DNA from: Oscillospiraceae bacterium
Lineage (GTDB): Bacteria; Bacillota; Clostridia; Christensenellales; Aristaeellaceae
Assembly: GCA_031282605.1 (NCBI GenBank)
Contig: JAITDK010000016.1
Location: 1 to 8,405, forward strand
Direction: 5' to 3'
Length of the DNA stretch: 8,405 bases
Positions 7,456-8,405 of this stretch are shown here, in pieces. The position numbers and the translations under genes are program-made. Numbering within the stretch: position 1 is the stretch's first letter; every line of letters begins with the position of its first letter. The notes beneath the pieces are model-generated. The model was given only the letters and a program-made list of their open reading frames with translations, did no database searches and had not been told where the DNA came from.

Positions 7456-8405
7456 ATGACCAAGAACAGGAAGTGGCTGGCGTTCGCGCTGGCCATGGCG
7501 ATGGCGCTGACGCTCTTCGCGGGCGCGGCGATGGCCGAGACATACGCCATCATCGTCAAGTCGACCGGCAACCCATACAATGACCGCGAAGCGGCGGGCT
7601 TCGAGGAAGCCTGCAAGGAACTGGGCATCCCCTACGTGATAAAGGCTCCGGCAAACATCACGGCGGAGGATCAGATCGCGATGATCGAGGAACTGCTGGC
7701 GCAGGAGATCAACGGCATAGCCATCGCGGCCAACGATCCCGACGCGCTGGAGTTCGCGCTGACCCGCGCGATAAACGCGGGCGTGGCGGTCGTAGCGGTT
7801 GACAGCAACACGAACGTCGCGTCGCGCCAGACGTTCGCCAACCAGGCCGATACCGTAAAGATCGGTCAGACGCTCGTTGAGGCGGCGTACGATATCTGCG
7901 GCGGCGAAGGCCAGTTCGCGATTCTATCCGCCACGGCGCAGGCCACAAACCAGAACGCCTGGATCGCCGAGATGCAGAAGGCGTTGGAGGATCCCAAGTA
8001 CGCTAAGCTGGAGCTGGTCAAGATCGCTTATGGCGACGACCTGCGGGACAAGTCCGTATCCGAGACCGAGGGTCTGATACAGACATACCCCGACCTGAAG
8101 TGCATCATAGCGCCGACGACGGTGGGCATTGCCGCCGCGTCGAAGGTGGTCATCGATCAGGGCGTATCCGACAAGCTGAAGGTGTCCGGACTGGGTCTGC
8201 CGTCCGAGATGGCCGAGTACATCGATCAGGGCGTGTGCCCTTACATGTATCTGTGGAACCCCATCGATTTGGGCTATCTGACCGGCTATACGGTTGACGC
8301 GCTGGTCAAGGGCGCGATCATCGGCGCGGCGGGGGATACGTTCTCCGCCGGAAGACTGGGCGAATACACGATCACCGAGGCTGCCGACGGCGGCACCGAA
8401 GTACT
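7456..8405 (+). CDS. Secreted sugar-binding protein of the ABC importer, RhaS-like, 3'-truncated
   Basis: This extracytoplasmic receptor captures the sugar and hands it to the two permeases. 316 codons are visible and the frame is open at the window edge; the family is usually about 330-360 residues, so only the C-terminal end is missing. Residues 1-27 are a Sec signal peptide: a basic start (MTKNRK), a hydrophobic Ala/Leu/Met core, and a type I cleavage site after AMA (E28 the first mature residue). There is no lipobox cysteine. The mature part is a type I periplasmic-binding fold. ANDPDAL (92-98), ILSATAQATNQNAWI (156-170), YGDDLRDKS (192-200), IIAPTTVGIAAASK (217-230), GLGLPSEM (245-252) and LWNPIDLGYLTGY (266-278) match what I recall of RhaS rhamnose-binding proteins. 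AI-2-binding LsrB proteins are relatives and the next best candidate. It is the last visible gene of the operon, set apart from the second permease by a 56-base gap with a hairpin. Isoleucine codons are mostly ATC, unlike the permease before it. Confidence 0.85.
   Translation, partial: MTKNRKWLAFALAMAMALTLFAGAAMAETYAIIVKSTGNPYNDREAAGFEEACKELGIPYVIKAPANITAEDQIAMIEELLAQEINGIAIAANDPDALEFALTRAINAGVAVVAVDSNTNVASRQTFANQADTVKIGQTLVEAAYDICGGEGQFAILSATAQATNQNAWIAEMQKALEDPKYAKLELVKIAYGDDLRDKSVSETEGLIQTYPDLKCIIAPTTVGIAAASKVVIDQGVSDKLKVSGLGLPSEMAEYIDQGVCPYMYLWNPIDLGYLTGYTVDALVKGAIIGAAGDTFSAGRLGEYTITEAADGGTEV

Overview
The window most likely comes from a moderately GC-rich member of the Bacillota, probably an uncultured clostridial lineage. 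The basis is a DUF1292 (YrzB-type) acidic protein, a family known from Firmicutes, strong AAGGAGG-type ribosome binding sites, and a mobile element of the IS30 type. Species cannot be named from this sequence. Genes from about 1100 onward are GC-rich. The first kilobase is visibly more AT-rich and looks like a mobile-element landing zone.

Layout. Bases 1-629 hold the 3' part of an IS30-family insertion sequence whose left part lies outside the window. Bases 569-1081 contain no convincing gene. They carry several diverged inverted copies of the IS right-end sequence and a separate 206-bp segment bounded by perfect 13-bp inverted repeats. A near-consensus promoter (1082-1110) then drives a DUF1292 gene (1172-1684) with a very long aspartate tail, closed by a hairpin terminator (1691-1722). 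Next is a complete uvrC (1828-3693), encoding the nuclease subunit of nucleotide excision repair. A GC-rich hairpin overlaps its stop codon.

From 3730 to the right edge is one operon on the + strand: a near-consensus promoter with two palindromic candidate operators, a double-NBD sugar ABC ATPase, two different permeases, and a secreted sugar-binding protein cut by the window edge. The gene order (ATPase, permease, permease, binding protein) and sequence signatures recalled for the second permease and the binding protein fit the rhamnose-type transporter RhaT-RhaP-RhaQ-RhaS better than the ribose (RbsACB) or AI-2 (LsrACDB) types. The binding protein would capture the sugar outside the membrane, the two permeases would form a heterodimeric channel, and the ATPase would power uptake. 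No sugar-catabolic gene or regulator is visible here, so the substrate stays an inference.

I see no clearly new multi-gene system. The points most worth a second look are the 32-Asp run in the DUF1292 protein, the two operator-like palindromes at the transporter promoter, the nested IS-end remnants, the non-lipoprotein signal peptide on the binding protein, and the sharp difference in isoleucine codon use between adjacent genes of the same operon.
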